Assembly (NCBI GenBank): GCA_964534315.1
Contig: CAZHOV010000117.1
Coordinates: 1-17,640, forward strand
DNA length: 17,640 nt
Reading direction: 5' to 3'
Source of the DNA: CAZHOV01 sp964534315
GTDB taxonomy: Bacteria; Bacteroidota; Bacteroidia; Chitinophagales; Saprospiraceae
In this document: piece by piece, positions 7,870 through 14,420 of the stretch
Position numbering within the stretch: the stretch's first letter is position 1
Layout of the letters: every line of letters begins with the position of its first letter
The notes under the pieces: model-generated
Seen by the model: the letters and a program-made list of their open reading frames with translations, nothing else
Told to the model about the DNA's origin: nothing
Database searches by the model: none
Position numbers and translations under genes: made by a program

Positions 7870-8002
7870 ATGACTAACAATTTCTCCTTCCACTAGCCCC
7901 TTCTACTTCGCCTTCAGTGCACTAGCAGGTGCGGCAGGCGTTATCGTTCACCTGGTCATAGCCTTAATTGGCAAACCTAAACACCTTGACTCTGAATTAT
8001 AA
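7870..8002 (+). pseudogene. Possible frameshifted small membrane protein
   Basis: ATG at 7870 reads MTNNFSFH and stops at TAG 7894-7896. In the +2 frame an open stretch (7874-8002) without its own ATG reads TSPFYFAFSALAGAAGVIVH and then LVIALIGKPKHLDSEL to a TAA. That is one clean hydrophobic helix followed by a short polar tail, as in a real small single-pass protein. Joining the two by a one-base shift near 7890 would give about 43 residues. It could be a pseudogene, an unusual start, or chance. I know no family for it. Confidence 0.35.
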
Positions 8003-8095
8003 TAGAATGCAAATAAAACAAATTAAGCGGATATCCGCAGATAATAAAATATATTGTCCTGAAAATTGGTTACTTTAGGACTTGGATTATGTGTC

Positions 8096-8130
8096 ATTCC
8101 GTCCACATTATCTTTAATGCGGGACGGAAT
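8096..8130 (+). repeat. Long hairpin upstream of the DUF2834 gene
   Basis: ATTCCGTCC (8096-8104) pairs with GGACGGAAT (8122-8130). Inside it CATTA (8106-8110) pairs with TAATG (8115-8119) around a TCTT loop, leaving only a small asymmetric interior loop. It lies 43 bp before the chosen DUF2834 start, so it would sit in the 5' leader or promoter. It may be a dispersed palindromic repeat or a regulatory hairpin. No T-tract follows. Confidence 0.7.
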
Positions 8131-8172
8131 AACTCATGTTTGATATTTCTTTATTCCATTTGTCAGTACTAT

Positions 8173-8490
8173 ATGCAACTCAAACACCTCTACCTTTTCT
8201 TAGCTATCCTGGGCACGATCATTCCACTCTGGCCATTTACCAAGTTTTTAATAGAATATGGATTTAATCTTGAGCTTATGTTCAGATTAATGTGGGTTAA
8301 TGAAATTGCTTCTTTTTTCACCTGGGATGTGATAGTTTCTAGTTTTGCCATGATTATTTTCATTGTAGTAGAATCCAGGAAACTAAAAATAAAAAATAGC
8401 TGGTTATTTATTTTTTTTAATCTGACCGTTGGGGTTTCATTGGCGCTGCCAGCTTTTCTATATGCCAGGTGTCTGGTAAATGAAAAATGA
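8173..8490 (+). CDS. DUF2834 family membrane protein
   Basis: A 105-residue protein with three hydrophobic segments: LYLFLAILGTIIPLWPF near the N-terminus, VIVSSFAMIIFIVVES in the middle, and FIFFNLTVGVSLALPAFLYA at the end. The pattern LGxxxP, FFxWDVIVSxxxxxxFIVVExxxL and VGVSLALPxFLYxR matches my recollection of DUF2834, whose function is unknown. I chose the ATG at 8173 because the domain begins there. An earlier in-frame ATG at 8089 would translate the hairpin at 8096-8130 and add an unlikely N-terminus. It ends 16 bp before the serine hydrolase gene and probably shares its transcript. Confidence 0.8.
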   Translation: MQLKHLYLFLAILGTIIPLWPFTKFLIEYGFNLELMFRLMWVNEIASFFTWDVIVSSFAMIIFIVVESRKLKIKNSWLFIFFNLTVGVSLALPAFLYARCLVNEK

Positions 8491-8506
8491 ATAAAATAAA
8501 AAGTAT

Positions 8507-9988
8507 ATGAAAATTAAGCCTTCTCTCGTTTTTAATTTTAGCCTTTATTATTTTTTGCTTTCTTTTTCTTTTTGTCTTGCTCAATCTCAAAATTGGAATA
8601 CTACAACTCAAAATGAAATTGAAAAGGTAGAGCAGGGATTAACCCGCGATTATGTATTGACCAAAGACGATTCAACCTTTTCTATTGAAGAGCGCATGAA
8701 ACACCATAAAGTGCCAGGGTTGAGTATAGCGGTGATCGATAATTACGAAATCCGATGGGCTAAAGGATATGGATGGGCAGATAAAGAGGCCGGGCGCACC
8801 GTGACCCCCGAAATCCTCTTTCAGGCAGCTTCCATGAGCAAGTCTGTCCACGCCCTGGGAGTTTTAAAACTGGTGCAAGCAGGAAAACTCGACCTGGATA
8901 CAGACATTAACAACTATCTGACTTCCTGGGAATTCCCCTACAGCAAAAAAACGGGAAAGAAAAAGATTACCCTCGCTCATTTGCTGACGCATACTGCCGG
9001 ATTAAGCGTAAGTGGTTTTCCGGGCTATCAGCAAGGAGAAAAAATACCAACCACCAAGGAAATCCTAAATGGAAAGAAGTCGGCTAATACTGATAAAGTT
9101 AAATCCGAATTCGAGCCCGGACTCAAATTTCAATATTCAGGCGGCGGAACGGTGGTTTCCCAGCTTATTTTGGAAGATCTCACCGGCATGCCCTACGACC
9201 AGTATATGCAAGAGGAAGTATTAAATGCGCTGGGTATGCAGGTAAGCTCTTTCCAACAGCCCCCAGCTTCTGCTAAAAAAGAGCTTCTTGCTACCGCCTA
9301 CTGGGCGCAGGGGGAGCCGCTGGAAGGTCAATATCATATCTATCCGGAAAAAGCACCTGCCGGATTATGGACCAACCCCACTGAATATGCCCGATTTATC
9401 ATTGAAATTCAGAAAGCTTTGGCTGGTAAGTCGGAGCAATTCATCTCGCAGGATCTGGCAAAGAAGATTATGCAGCCGATAGTAGAAAATACCAATACCG
9501 GATTAGGGGTATTTATTGAGGATCGAAACGGCTCTGTTTATTTTAATCACGGTGGCTCTAATGAAGGCTTCAAATGCCAATATTGCGGCAGTATGGAGGG
9601 TGGAAAAGGAGTGGTGATCATGGTTAATTCCGAAAACTTCGATATTGTCGGAGAGGTGCTCAACAGCGTCGCCCGGGCCTATAACTGGAAAGGAATGTAT
9701 TATCCCGGCATCATAGAGCCTGCTCAACTATCAAGTGAAAATATCGCTCCACTGCTTGGGGAGTATGCCTACAGTTCAGGCAGAACAGCTTCTATTATTC
9801 AAAAAGAAAATAAGTACTTTTACGTCAATACTGCCGGAAAAGAGCTGGAATTGATCCCCGAATCGAATCGGGTCTTTTTGCTCAAACTGGTAGCCGCCAA
9901 GATCGAATTTCGGGAAAACGAATCGGGACAAGTAGACCGGCTGGTGTTTATCCAGAGTGGAGTGGAGCAAGTGGGGAAGAAGTTGTAA
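8507..9988 (+). CDS. Secreted serine hydrolase, beta-lactamase / penicillin-binding-protein-like family
   Basis: A 493-residue exported protein of the class C beta-lactamase / D-alanyl-D-alanine carboxypeptidase-like superfamily (Pfam Beta-lactamase; CubicO/EstB type). Residues 1-26 form a signal peptide with a long Phe/Leu core ending FCLAQ. The catalytic SxxK is S109-M-S-K112 in QAASMSKSVHALG, the YxN-like element is Tyr211-Ser-Gly, and the third motif is HGG (349-351). The fold spans about 55-385. Residues 410-493 form a small beta-rich C-terminal domain, common in this family. The substrate cannot be read from sequence; peptidase, esterase and lactamase activities all occur. It follows a DUF2834 gene and ends 5 bp from a convergent gene. 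Confidence 0.92.
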   Translation: MKIKPSLVFNFSLYYFLLSFSFCLAQSQNWNTTTQNEIEKVEQGLTRDYVLTKDDSTFSIEERMKHHKVPGLSIAVIDNYEIRWAKGYGWADKEAGRTVTPEILFQAASMSKSVHALGVLKLVQAGKLDLDTDINNYLTSWEFPYSKKTGKKKITLAHLLTHTAGLSVSGFPGYQQGEKIPTTKEILNGKKSANTDKVKSEFEPGLKFQYSGGGTVVSQLILEDLTGMPYDQYMQEEVLNALGMQVSSFQQPPASAKKELLATAYWAQGEPLEGQYHIYPEKAPAGLWTNPTEYARFIIEIQKALAGKSEQFISQDLAKKIMQPIVENTNTGLGVFIEDRNGSVYFNHGGSNEGFKCQYCGSMEGGKGVVIMVNSENFDIVGEVLNSVARAYNWKGMYYPGIIEPAQLSSENIAPLLGEYAYSSGRTASIIQKENKYFYVNTAGKELELIPESNRVFLLKLVAAKIEFRENESGQVDRLVFIQSGVEQVGKKL

Positions 9989-9993
9989 ATAAT

Positions 9994-10695
9994 TCACTGC
10001 TCCCTCTTAAACAACGCAAACACGATCTGCCCGATATACCCGCCCAGCACACTCTCCACCAAAGCGATCCAGAAATTCATGCCGGAATAGGAGAGATTGC
10101 CGGCCGCTTTGTTTTCCATGAAAATGATGAGCAGAAAGGCGTAGATCGGAAAGAGCCAATACGAAAACGTGACTAAAGGACCTGCCATATATCGCGGTAC
10201 GGGATCACGATCTTTGGACTGCCTCAGGTAGTCGGCAATCATCACCGAAATATAGGCAGCAAAGGCGGGAGCTAAAAGGGTGGCAGTCGACTGAAATTGC
10301 TCCTGAGAAAATCCGCCTGTTGTCCAGTGATACCAAAGTCTGACTAAAACACCGGCTTTAATGATGCAAAGCAGGTAAAACACCCGCTTTTTAAACGTCG
10401 ATTCAACCATCAGCTTTCTGCCCTTCTTAGCGCGTACAGGCTGCTCTGGAAGATGGGATACCCAACTGATCAGGTGATGGGTTAATTGAGCGTGTTTGGT
10501 TGAATAGTCTTCATAATTCAAGAGTCCTCTATTCCAATTATCATGGTGGGTTTTTAGCTGGCTATTGAGTCCTAACAAGCCATTGGCAATGTCTTCCAGG
10601 CCACAATAGGTCGCATATTCCAGCGCTGCCGAAGCCGCTTGTTCTAATTGGCCAGCTGTAATATCCTCCCGGATCGATTGGATGGTGTGGTCCAT
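9994..10695 (-). CDS. EAD11-like domain fused to four transmembrane segments
   Basis: A 233-residue protein in two parts. Residues 1-84 are soluble and helical, with the pattern IREDITAGQLEQAASAALEY and then GLLNYEDYSTKHAQLTHHLIS. This resembles effector-associated domain EAD11, a death-like adaptor of bacterial conflict systems (helix-GQ-x-EEA, GL-x-YEE, and a final N/H-rich helix). That call is from memory of the family pattern. A basic linker (88-104) precedes four hydrophobic segments at about 106-125, 137-157, 173-193 and 208-229. The basic residues before segment 1, in the loop after segment 2 (RQSKDRD) and at the C-terminus place the EAD-like part in the cytoplasm. It follows the secreted gene at 10702-11694 by 6 bp, so the two are very likely co-transcribed. 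The exact function is unknown. Confidence 0.7.
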   Translation of the reverse strand: MDHTIQSIREDITAGQLEQAASAALEYATYCGLEDIANGLLGLNSQLKTHHDNWNRGLLNYEDYSTKHAQLTHHLISWVSHLPEQPVRAKKGRKLMVESTFKKRVFYLLCIIKAGVLVRLWYHWTTGGFSQEQFQSTATLLAPAFAAYISVMIADYLRQSKDRDPVPRYMAGPLVTFSYWLFPIYAFLLIIFMENKAAGNLSYSGMNFWIALVESVLGGYIGQIVFALFKREQ

Positions 10696-10701
10696 AAGGT
10701 G

Positions 10702-11694
10702 CTAGTCTGGTTGAAGGAATTGTTTAAGTTCTCGACCGAATTGTTTGGCGTACGGCTCCAGGAAGTCATCTTCAAAATCAGGATCCATATCCATGTAGCC
10801 ACTCTTGCGGGGGCGATAGACACCAGAGCCATATTTCCCGGTGAGTTTAATCTTCAAAAGATACCCTTCATTGGTGGGGATGTAGTTAATTTCAAACTCC
10901 AACCGTTCGCGCCGCATATCGTTGCAGGGGCCCCACCACAGTTCAACAAAATCACACCACAGGGATTGCCGCTCATCGGTGAGCACTTCGCGGCAGAGGT
11001 CTTCCACAACAAAAGACATGCTGTAGGCCGTCTCATCTATTTCCTTAATCGTTGGATTACGCTCCTCGCAGTTAGGCTTCTCATTACGCTCATATTTTTT
11101 CCGGGCATAGTTCAGGATTTTCTCAAAGACCGCTTTAGAGCTCTCTTTATAATTTAAAGACGCTTGTTGCGCATAGTTGGATCCGCTGATATTCCTGAGT
11201 TGGATCGGTATATCTATGTTCTGGGCTTTACAGTTATTGACCCTCGATTTTTTCTGAAGCTGCCCGTTTTCTTCCCATAGCCACACATAAAAGCATGGAT
11301 TGTATCCGCCTTTGGGAGTCGGTACATATACCTGGATATTTCCTTGGGCAGGAGGAATTTCCATGTACCGGATAAACGTATTGTAAAGGGTTTCTTCCAG
11401 GGTAAGGTCTTCCTGAAGCAGCAGATATTTCTGTTGCAGCTCATTCCAGATAGAAGCAGCCGAATCTGGATTATACGTTTTGAGATTTAGCCACAATTCC
11501 AATTCCGTTCCATTACGGGTGATCTCTATTTTATTGACAGCGAGTACTTCCCCCATCCCCTTTTTATTCAGCCAATGCTGATAAAGCCGTGCTTTTTTTC
11601 TAAAAAGCGTATCGCTATCGCCGATATAGTCTTGTGCCTGGATAGAAATAAAAAAGAGCGAAAAGAAGAATACGAAAAAGGTTTGTCTGTTCAT
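10702..11694 (-). CDS. Secreted protein of unknown family
   Basis: A 330-residue protein with a clear signal peptide (about 1-20, a Phe-rich core ending IQAQ). I do not recognise a family. The mature part is mixed alpha/beta and rich in charged and aromatic residues. It has five cysteines of possible disulphide use (in NPCFY, NNCKA, PNCEE, DLCRE and WCDFVELWWGPCND, two in the last), consistent with an envelope location. A Trp/Cys-rich patch lies near residues 244-258. Its only close partner is the EAD-like membrane gene 6 bp downstream; the caspase-FGE gene diverges from it across 622 bp. A sensor or periplasmic partner role is inference from position. An upstream TAATTTTG element supports its start. 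Confidence 0.75.
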   Translation of the reverse strand: MNRQTFFVFFFSLFFISIQAQDYIGDSDTLFRKKARLYQHWLNKKGMGEVLAVNKIEITRNGTELELWLNLKTYNPDSAASIWNELQQKYLLLQEDLTLEETLYNTFIRYMEIPPAQGNIQVYVPTPKGGYNPCFYVWLWEENGQLQKKSRVNNCKAQNIDIPIQLRNISGSNYAQQASLNYKESSKAVFEKILNYARKKYERNEKPNCEERNPTIKEIDETAYSMSFVVEDLCREVLTDERQSLWCDFVELWWGPCNDMRRERLEFEINYIPTNEGYLLKIKLTGKYGSGVYRPRKSGYMDMDPDFEDDFLEPYAKQFGRELKQFLQPD

Positions 11695-11726
11695 TTGATA
11701 AAATTTGGTAACTATTGGGAATAAAA

Positions 11727-11734
11727 CAAAATTA
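11727..11734 (-). promoter_or_regulatory. Candidate Bacteroidota -7 element for the secreted/EAD gene pair
   Basis: The minus strand reads TAATTTTG, an exact fit to the TAnnTTTG -7 consensus of Bacteroidota housekeeping promoters. It lies 33 bp upstream of the ATG at 11694. I see no matching TTG at the expected distance further upstream, so the call is tentative. Confidence 0.4.
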
Positions 11735-11765
11735 AGTAAAAAAGAAGGGTTTTTAAAATATTGAG

Positions 11766-11794
11766 CCTCTCCCCGGCCCTCTCCTCCGGGGAGG
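11766..11794. repeat. CCTC..CCCCGG / CCGGGGAGG hairpin
   Basis: CCTCtCCCCGG (11766-11776) pairs with CCGGGGAGG (11786-11794) with one bulged T. It resembles the CTCTCC-type palindromes dispersed in many bacterial intergenic regions. It lies upstream of the secreted gene's promoter region and is not followed by a T-tract. Confidence 0.65.
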
Positions 11795-11862
11795 TGTTAT
11801 GCGGGATAATGTTATGATAAAAATAACGACAGAAAGTTGTGACTTTATTGGAATTTTTTTTT

Positions 11863-12060
11863 AATCCCAAAGGGATTGAATATGTATAGCCCCCAATGAT
11901 AATTGGGGGTGTTAAGAATGGGCGCGTTTCAACCCTTTCGGGGTTGAATGATGGCACAGTCTCGTGAACTATTCAACCCCTGGCCGGGGTTGTCAGGTCG
12001 CGTTCCTTATCACCCGGCATTTCATACCGGGCTATACACCTTTTATCCCTTTAGGATAAA
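11863..12060. repeat. Composite inverted repeat made of six hairpins (REP/BIME-like)
   Basis: Six short hairpins follow one another: AATCCC/GGGATT (11863-11877), CCCCCAAT/ATTGGGGG (11890-11909), TTCAACCC/GGGTTGAA (11928-11948), CAACCCC/GGGGTTG (11974-11992), CCCGG/CCGGG (12013-12031) and TTTATCC/GGATAAA (12042-12060). Read on opposite strands, the left and right halves share the same order: a GGGAT-type hairpin, then GTATAGCCC, a C/G hairpin, TGnTAAGnA, an nCGCG segment, and a CAACCC hairpin. The block is therefore a diverged inverted repeat of about 200 bp, centred near 11960. It resembles bacterial interspersed mosaic elements. No REP-associated transposase gene is in the window. Confidence 0.8.
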
Positions 12061-12261
12061 CCAAGTGATATCATCTTTTTGTCGCTTTTTATTATACAAT
12101 ATTTTATCTTATGCCAGGAAGCTAGGAGGGGCCCTAAATAAAAACCAAATTTCCACCATAACTCCCTTAAAACATTTTTAATATATATGAATTTAAATTA
12201 TCTTAGTGTAGAACAGATCATTTTGTAAAAAAAATCAACCCACATTTTTATAGTATGATAT

Positions 12262-12284
12262 AGTAAAGGCAAACGTCCTTTACT
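12262..12284. repeat. AGTaAAGG..CCTTtACT hairpin upstream of the caspase-FGE gene
   Basis: AGTAAAGG (12262-12269), loop CAAACGT, CCTTTACT (12277-12284): a perfect 8-bp stem. The same design, with loop CAACGT, occurs three times downstream of the gene at 14421-14500. It lies 32 bp before the ATG and probably falls in the 5' leader, where it could affect translation. Confidence 0.75.
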
Positions 12285-12316
12285 CATAATGAAAAGTTTA
12301 TAAAATCCAGCTCCAA

Positions 12317-14260
12317 ATGAAATATATACCTTTTACTCTACTCCTTTTATCTTTTTCCTTTTCCCTTTCTGCTCAGGAGCATCTACGCCAGGGTAAAGAC
12401 TATGCCTACTTCTTTTACGCCGATTACTTCAGCAACGGCTGGCAATCCCTGCCGGAAACCAAAACAGAGGTGCAGGCTTTAGCAAAAGAATTGCAGGACA
12501 ATTACAACTTCCAGGTAAAGATCATCGAGTTTCAATCGAAACAGCAGGTAAAAAATGAAATAACCCGCATCAACGAGCAGTCCCAAAAAGGCGATCAGGT
12601 GTTATTTTTCTTTTCTTCGCATGGGGCCTATAACAAAGCCAGCGATGAAGGCTTTTTGGTGCCTTCGAATGGCTTACTCAACGATCCTTACGGCGACACC
12701 TGGATCAGCTATGCAGAATTGGGCCGCCGTATCACCCTGAGTCCTGCCAAACACGTCCTCCTGACGCTCGACGCCTGCCATTCCGGCGCATTTGGTAATC
12801 GTTGGAAAGGAGGCCCAGACGGGACACCCTGGGAAAAAGAAGAGACCTGTGAAGAAAAAGTAAAAAGCGCTTTGAAGTATAAAAGCCGCCTGTATTTTAC
12901 CTCCGGGAGTAAGGAGCAGCGCACCCCTGCCAACTCCCTATTTGCCAGCCGCTTTTTAGCTTGCCTGAGGAAGGAGGCGGGCAGAGGAGTGATCTCCACT
13001 AATGAAATCCGCTATTATCTGGGCTCTATCGAAAACCCGGAGCCTGAGGGCGGCACCTTCAAAAGTAACCACGAAGAGGGTGGCGACTTTATCTTTGTGC
13101 ATAAAAATGCCTGCCGCCCTGCTTTAAATATCGGCAATGCACAACAGGATCAACAAGCCTGGCAAGCCGCGGAGCGAGCCGATACGAAAGATGCTTATCT
13201 CAACTACAAGCGAGATTATCCCAATGGTGATTTTATCCCTTTAGCGAACAGAAAACTAGAAGTCATCCGGAAAAAAGAGCAGGAAATTGTGGATTGGCAA
13301 AACGCGAAAGCCAAAAATACTCCTGAAGCTTACCAGCAATTTATTGATGATTACTCCAATAGCGCTTACATAGAAGTAGCCCGGATTAAAATGGAAGCGG
13401 CTAGAGACCTTGAGGAGCCAAGGAAGGAAAAGGAGGAGGCAGTAGATATCCCGCCCCACTTCATCCCAGTAAAAGGAGGAACGTTTGAGATGGGTAGTAA
13501 AAAAGGTGATGATGATGAAAAACCCGTTCATACCGTTACCCTCAGTGATTATCAACTGGCTCGATACGAAGTCACCAATGAGGCATTTGTGAAATTTTTG
13601 AATGATGCACCGGTAAAAGTATCTGGGGAGGACATAGAGTTAAATGGAAATGTAATTTATGAATTGTACCAAGATAGAATTGAAAGGAGTGGAAATACTT
13701 TTTCAGTCGTTTCTGGGTATGACCAGCATCCCATTGTTTATGTTACCTGGTATGGAGCGGTAGAATACTGCAACTGGTTAAGCAAAAAACATCGCTACCA
13801 ACCGGTGTATACCATAAATGGTACCAACATAGAAGCGGATTGGAAGGCCAATGGCTATCGCTTACCTACAGAAGCAGAGTGGGAGTATGCGGCAAGGGAT
13901 CGAGGTGGTGATCTTACCTGGGCCGGGACTTCTTCTGAATCAGTGCTTCGTCAATATGCAAATTATTCTGGAGATGAAGATGGTTATAGTAATACAAGTC
14001 CTGTAGGTGCATTAAAATCTAATGGGTTAGGATTATATGATATGAGCGGCAATGTTTGGGAATGGTGTTGGGATTGGTACGGGGATTATCCAAATAAGAC
14101 ACAGGGAGATCCTAAAGGGCCAACTAGTGGCTCGCCCCGCGTGTTTCGCGGCGGTAGCTGGATCCTCCACGCCTCTCGCTGCCGCTCAGCCAATCGCAAC
14201 TGCTGGTACCCGATCAGCAGGAGCTTCAGTTTGGGCTTCCGGTTGGCCCGCAGTCAATAA
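12317..14260 (+). CDS. Secreted caspase-like peptidase (C14) with helical repeats and C-terminal FGE-sulfatase domain
   Basis: A 647-residue exported protein. Residues 1-20 are a signal peptide (core LLLLSFSFSLSAQ). A caspase/metacaspase-like domain covers about 22-265, with catalytic His102 in FFFSSHGAY and Cys154 in LLTLDACHSG. Residues 280-365 hold two helical repeats with the pattern W-x-x-A-x-x-x-x-T-x-x-A-Y (AWQAAERADTKDAYLNY and DWQNAKAKNTPEAYQQF). An acidic linker follows. Residues 382-647 are an FGE-sulfatase domain (C-type-lectin-like): PVKGGTFEMGS, YRLPTEAEWEYAA, GLYDMSGNVWEWCWDWY, RGGSW, LGFRL. The two-cysteine catalytic pattern of true formylglycine-generating enzymes is not apparent, so this domain probably binds ligand. 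The last 40 codons look like a diversified variable region. It diverges from the EAD-like and secreted genes. The role, a sensor controlling a peptidase, is inferred. Confidence 0.9.
   Translation: MKYIPFTLLLLSFSFSLSAQEHLRQGKDYAYFFYADYFSNGWQSLPETKTEVQALAKELQDNYNFQVKIIEFQSKQQVKNEITRINEQSQKGDQVLFFFSSHGAYNKASDEGFLVPSNGLLNDPYGDTWISYAELGRRITLSPAKHVLLTLDACHSGAFGNRWKGGPDGTPWEKEETCEEKVKSALKYKSRLYFTSGSKEQRTPANSLFASRFLACLRKEAGRGVISTNEIRYYLGSIENPEPEGGTFKSNHEEGGDFIFVHKNACRPALNIGNAQQDQQAWQAAERADTKDAYLNYKRDYPNGDFIPLANRKLEVIRKKEQEIVDWQNAKAKNTPEAYQQFIDDYSNSAYIEVARIKMEAARDLEEPRKEKEEAVDIPPHFIPVKGGTFEMGSKKGDDDEKPVHTVTLSDYQLARYEVTNEAFVKFLNDAPVKVSGEDIELNGNVIYELYQDRIERSGNTFSVVSGYDQHPIVYVTWYGAVEYCNWLSKKHRYQPVYTINGTNIEADWKANGYRLPTEAEWEYAARDRGGDLTWAGTSSESVLRQYANYSGDEDGYSNTSPVGALKSNGLGLYDMSGNVWEWCWDWYGDYPNKTQGDPKGPTSGSPRVFRGGSWILHASRCRSANRNCWYPISRSFSLGFRLARSQ
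14138..14257 (+). other. Putative DGR variable region (VR) at the 3' end of the FGE domain
   Basis: The final 40 codons (608-647) encode RVFRGGSW, then ILHASRC, RSANRNCWYP, ISRSFS and LGFRL. In relatives of this fold, the non-constant positions are Asn-rich where undiversified. Here they are replaced by Ile, Leu, His, Ser, Arg, Cys and Phe. Most of the replaced codons end in C (ATC CTC CAC, CGC, TGC, ATC AGC, AGC TTC), as expected if template AAC codons had their adenines randomised. The segment is at the extreme C-terminus and is visibly more GC-rich than the 600 bp before it. No reverse transcriptase, accessory gene or template repeat is in the window, so the DGR would have to lie elsewhere. 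Confidence 0.55.
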
Positions 14261-14393
14261 TTGGGCTTTCCATTTCCATCTTGAGCAATAGGAGCATGGA
14301 GGGCTTTTCCTATAACGAAGGCTGCGGTAGCGCCTGAGTGTAGGGAAAGGACGAGATGCGAATAAAAATTTACAGTTACGCTATTCTCTATTA

Positions 14394-14407
14394 TCGACTT
14401 TAGTCGA
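14394..14407. repeat. Short TCGAC-TTTA-GTCGA hairpin
   Basis: TCGAC (14394-14398) and GTCGA (14403-14407) flank a TTTA loop. It lies in the 237-bp convergent gap after the caspase-FGE gene. It resembles the GACTTTAGTC palindromes dispersed in Bacteroidota intergenic DNA. It is too short and lacks a T-tract for a terminator call. Confidence 0.55.
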
Positions 14408-14420
14408 CATTACTACCCCA

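Larger units (their letters stand above)
7669..8172. other. Gene-poor stretch between the macrodomain and DUF2834 genes
   Basis: About 500 bp without an intact gene. It holds AT-rich sequence, repeat copy 3 (7767-7810), a pyrimidine-rich run (about 7830-7865), a broken small membrane-protein frame (7870-8002) and a long hairpin (8096-8130). I see no other coding signal on either strand. Confidence 0.7.
11695..12316. other. 622-bp divergent intergenic region filled with hairpins
   Basis: This region separates the minus-strand secreted/EAD pair from the plus-strand caspase-FGE gene. It holds a candidate -7 element (11727), a CCTC/GAGG hairpin (11766), a long composite inverted repeat (11863-12060), and a hairpin of the AGTaAAGG family (12262). 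A 77-codon open frame at 11948-12181 crosses the hairpins and is not a gene. The rest is AT-rich and probably contains the promoter of the caspase gene, which I cannot place. Confidence 0.75.

Noticed and set aside
10648..11157. A 169-codon plus-strand open frame opposite the secreted gene
   Set aside because: It overlaps two well-formed minus-strand genes with signal peptide and membrane segments, and its translation has no domain-like pattern.
11948..12181. A 77-codon open frame in the divergent intergenic region
   Set aside because: It runs through three hairpins of the composite inverted repeat and has no coding character.
12317..14260. A true formylglycine-generating (sulfatase-activating) enzyme
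   Set aside because: The domain is C-terminal to a caspase, lacks the apparent two-cysteine catalytic pattern, and no sulfatase gene is nearby. A ligand-binding role fits better.
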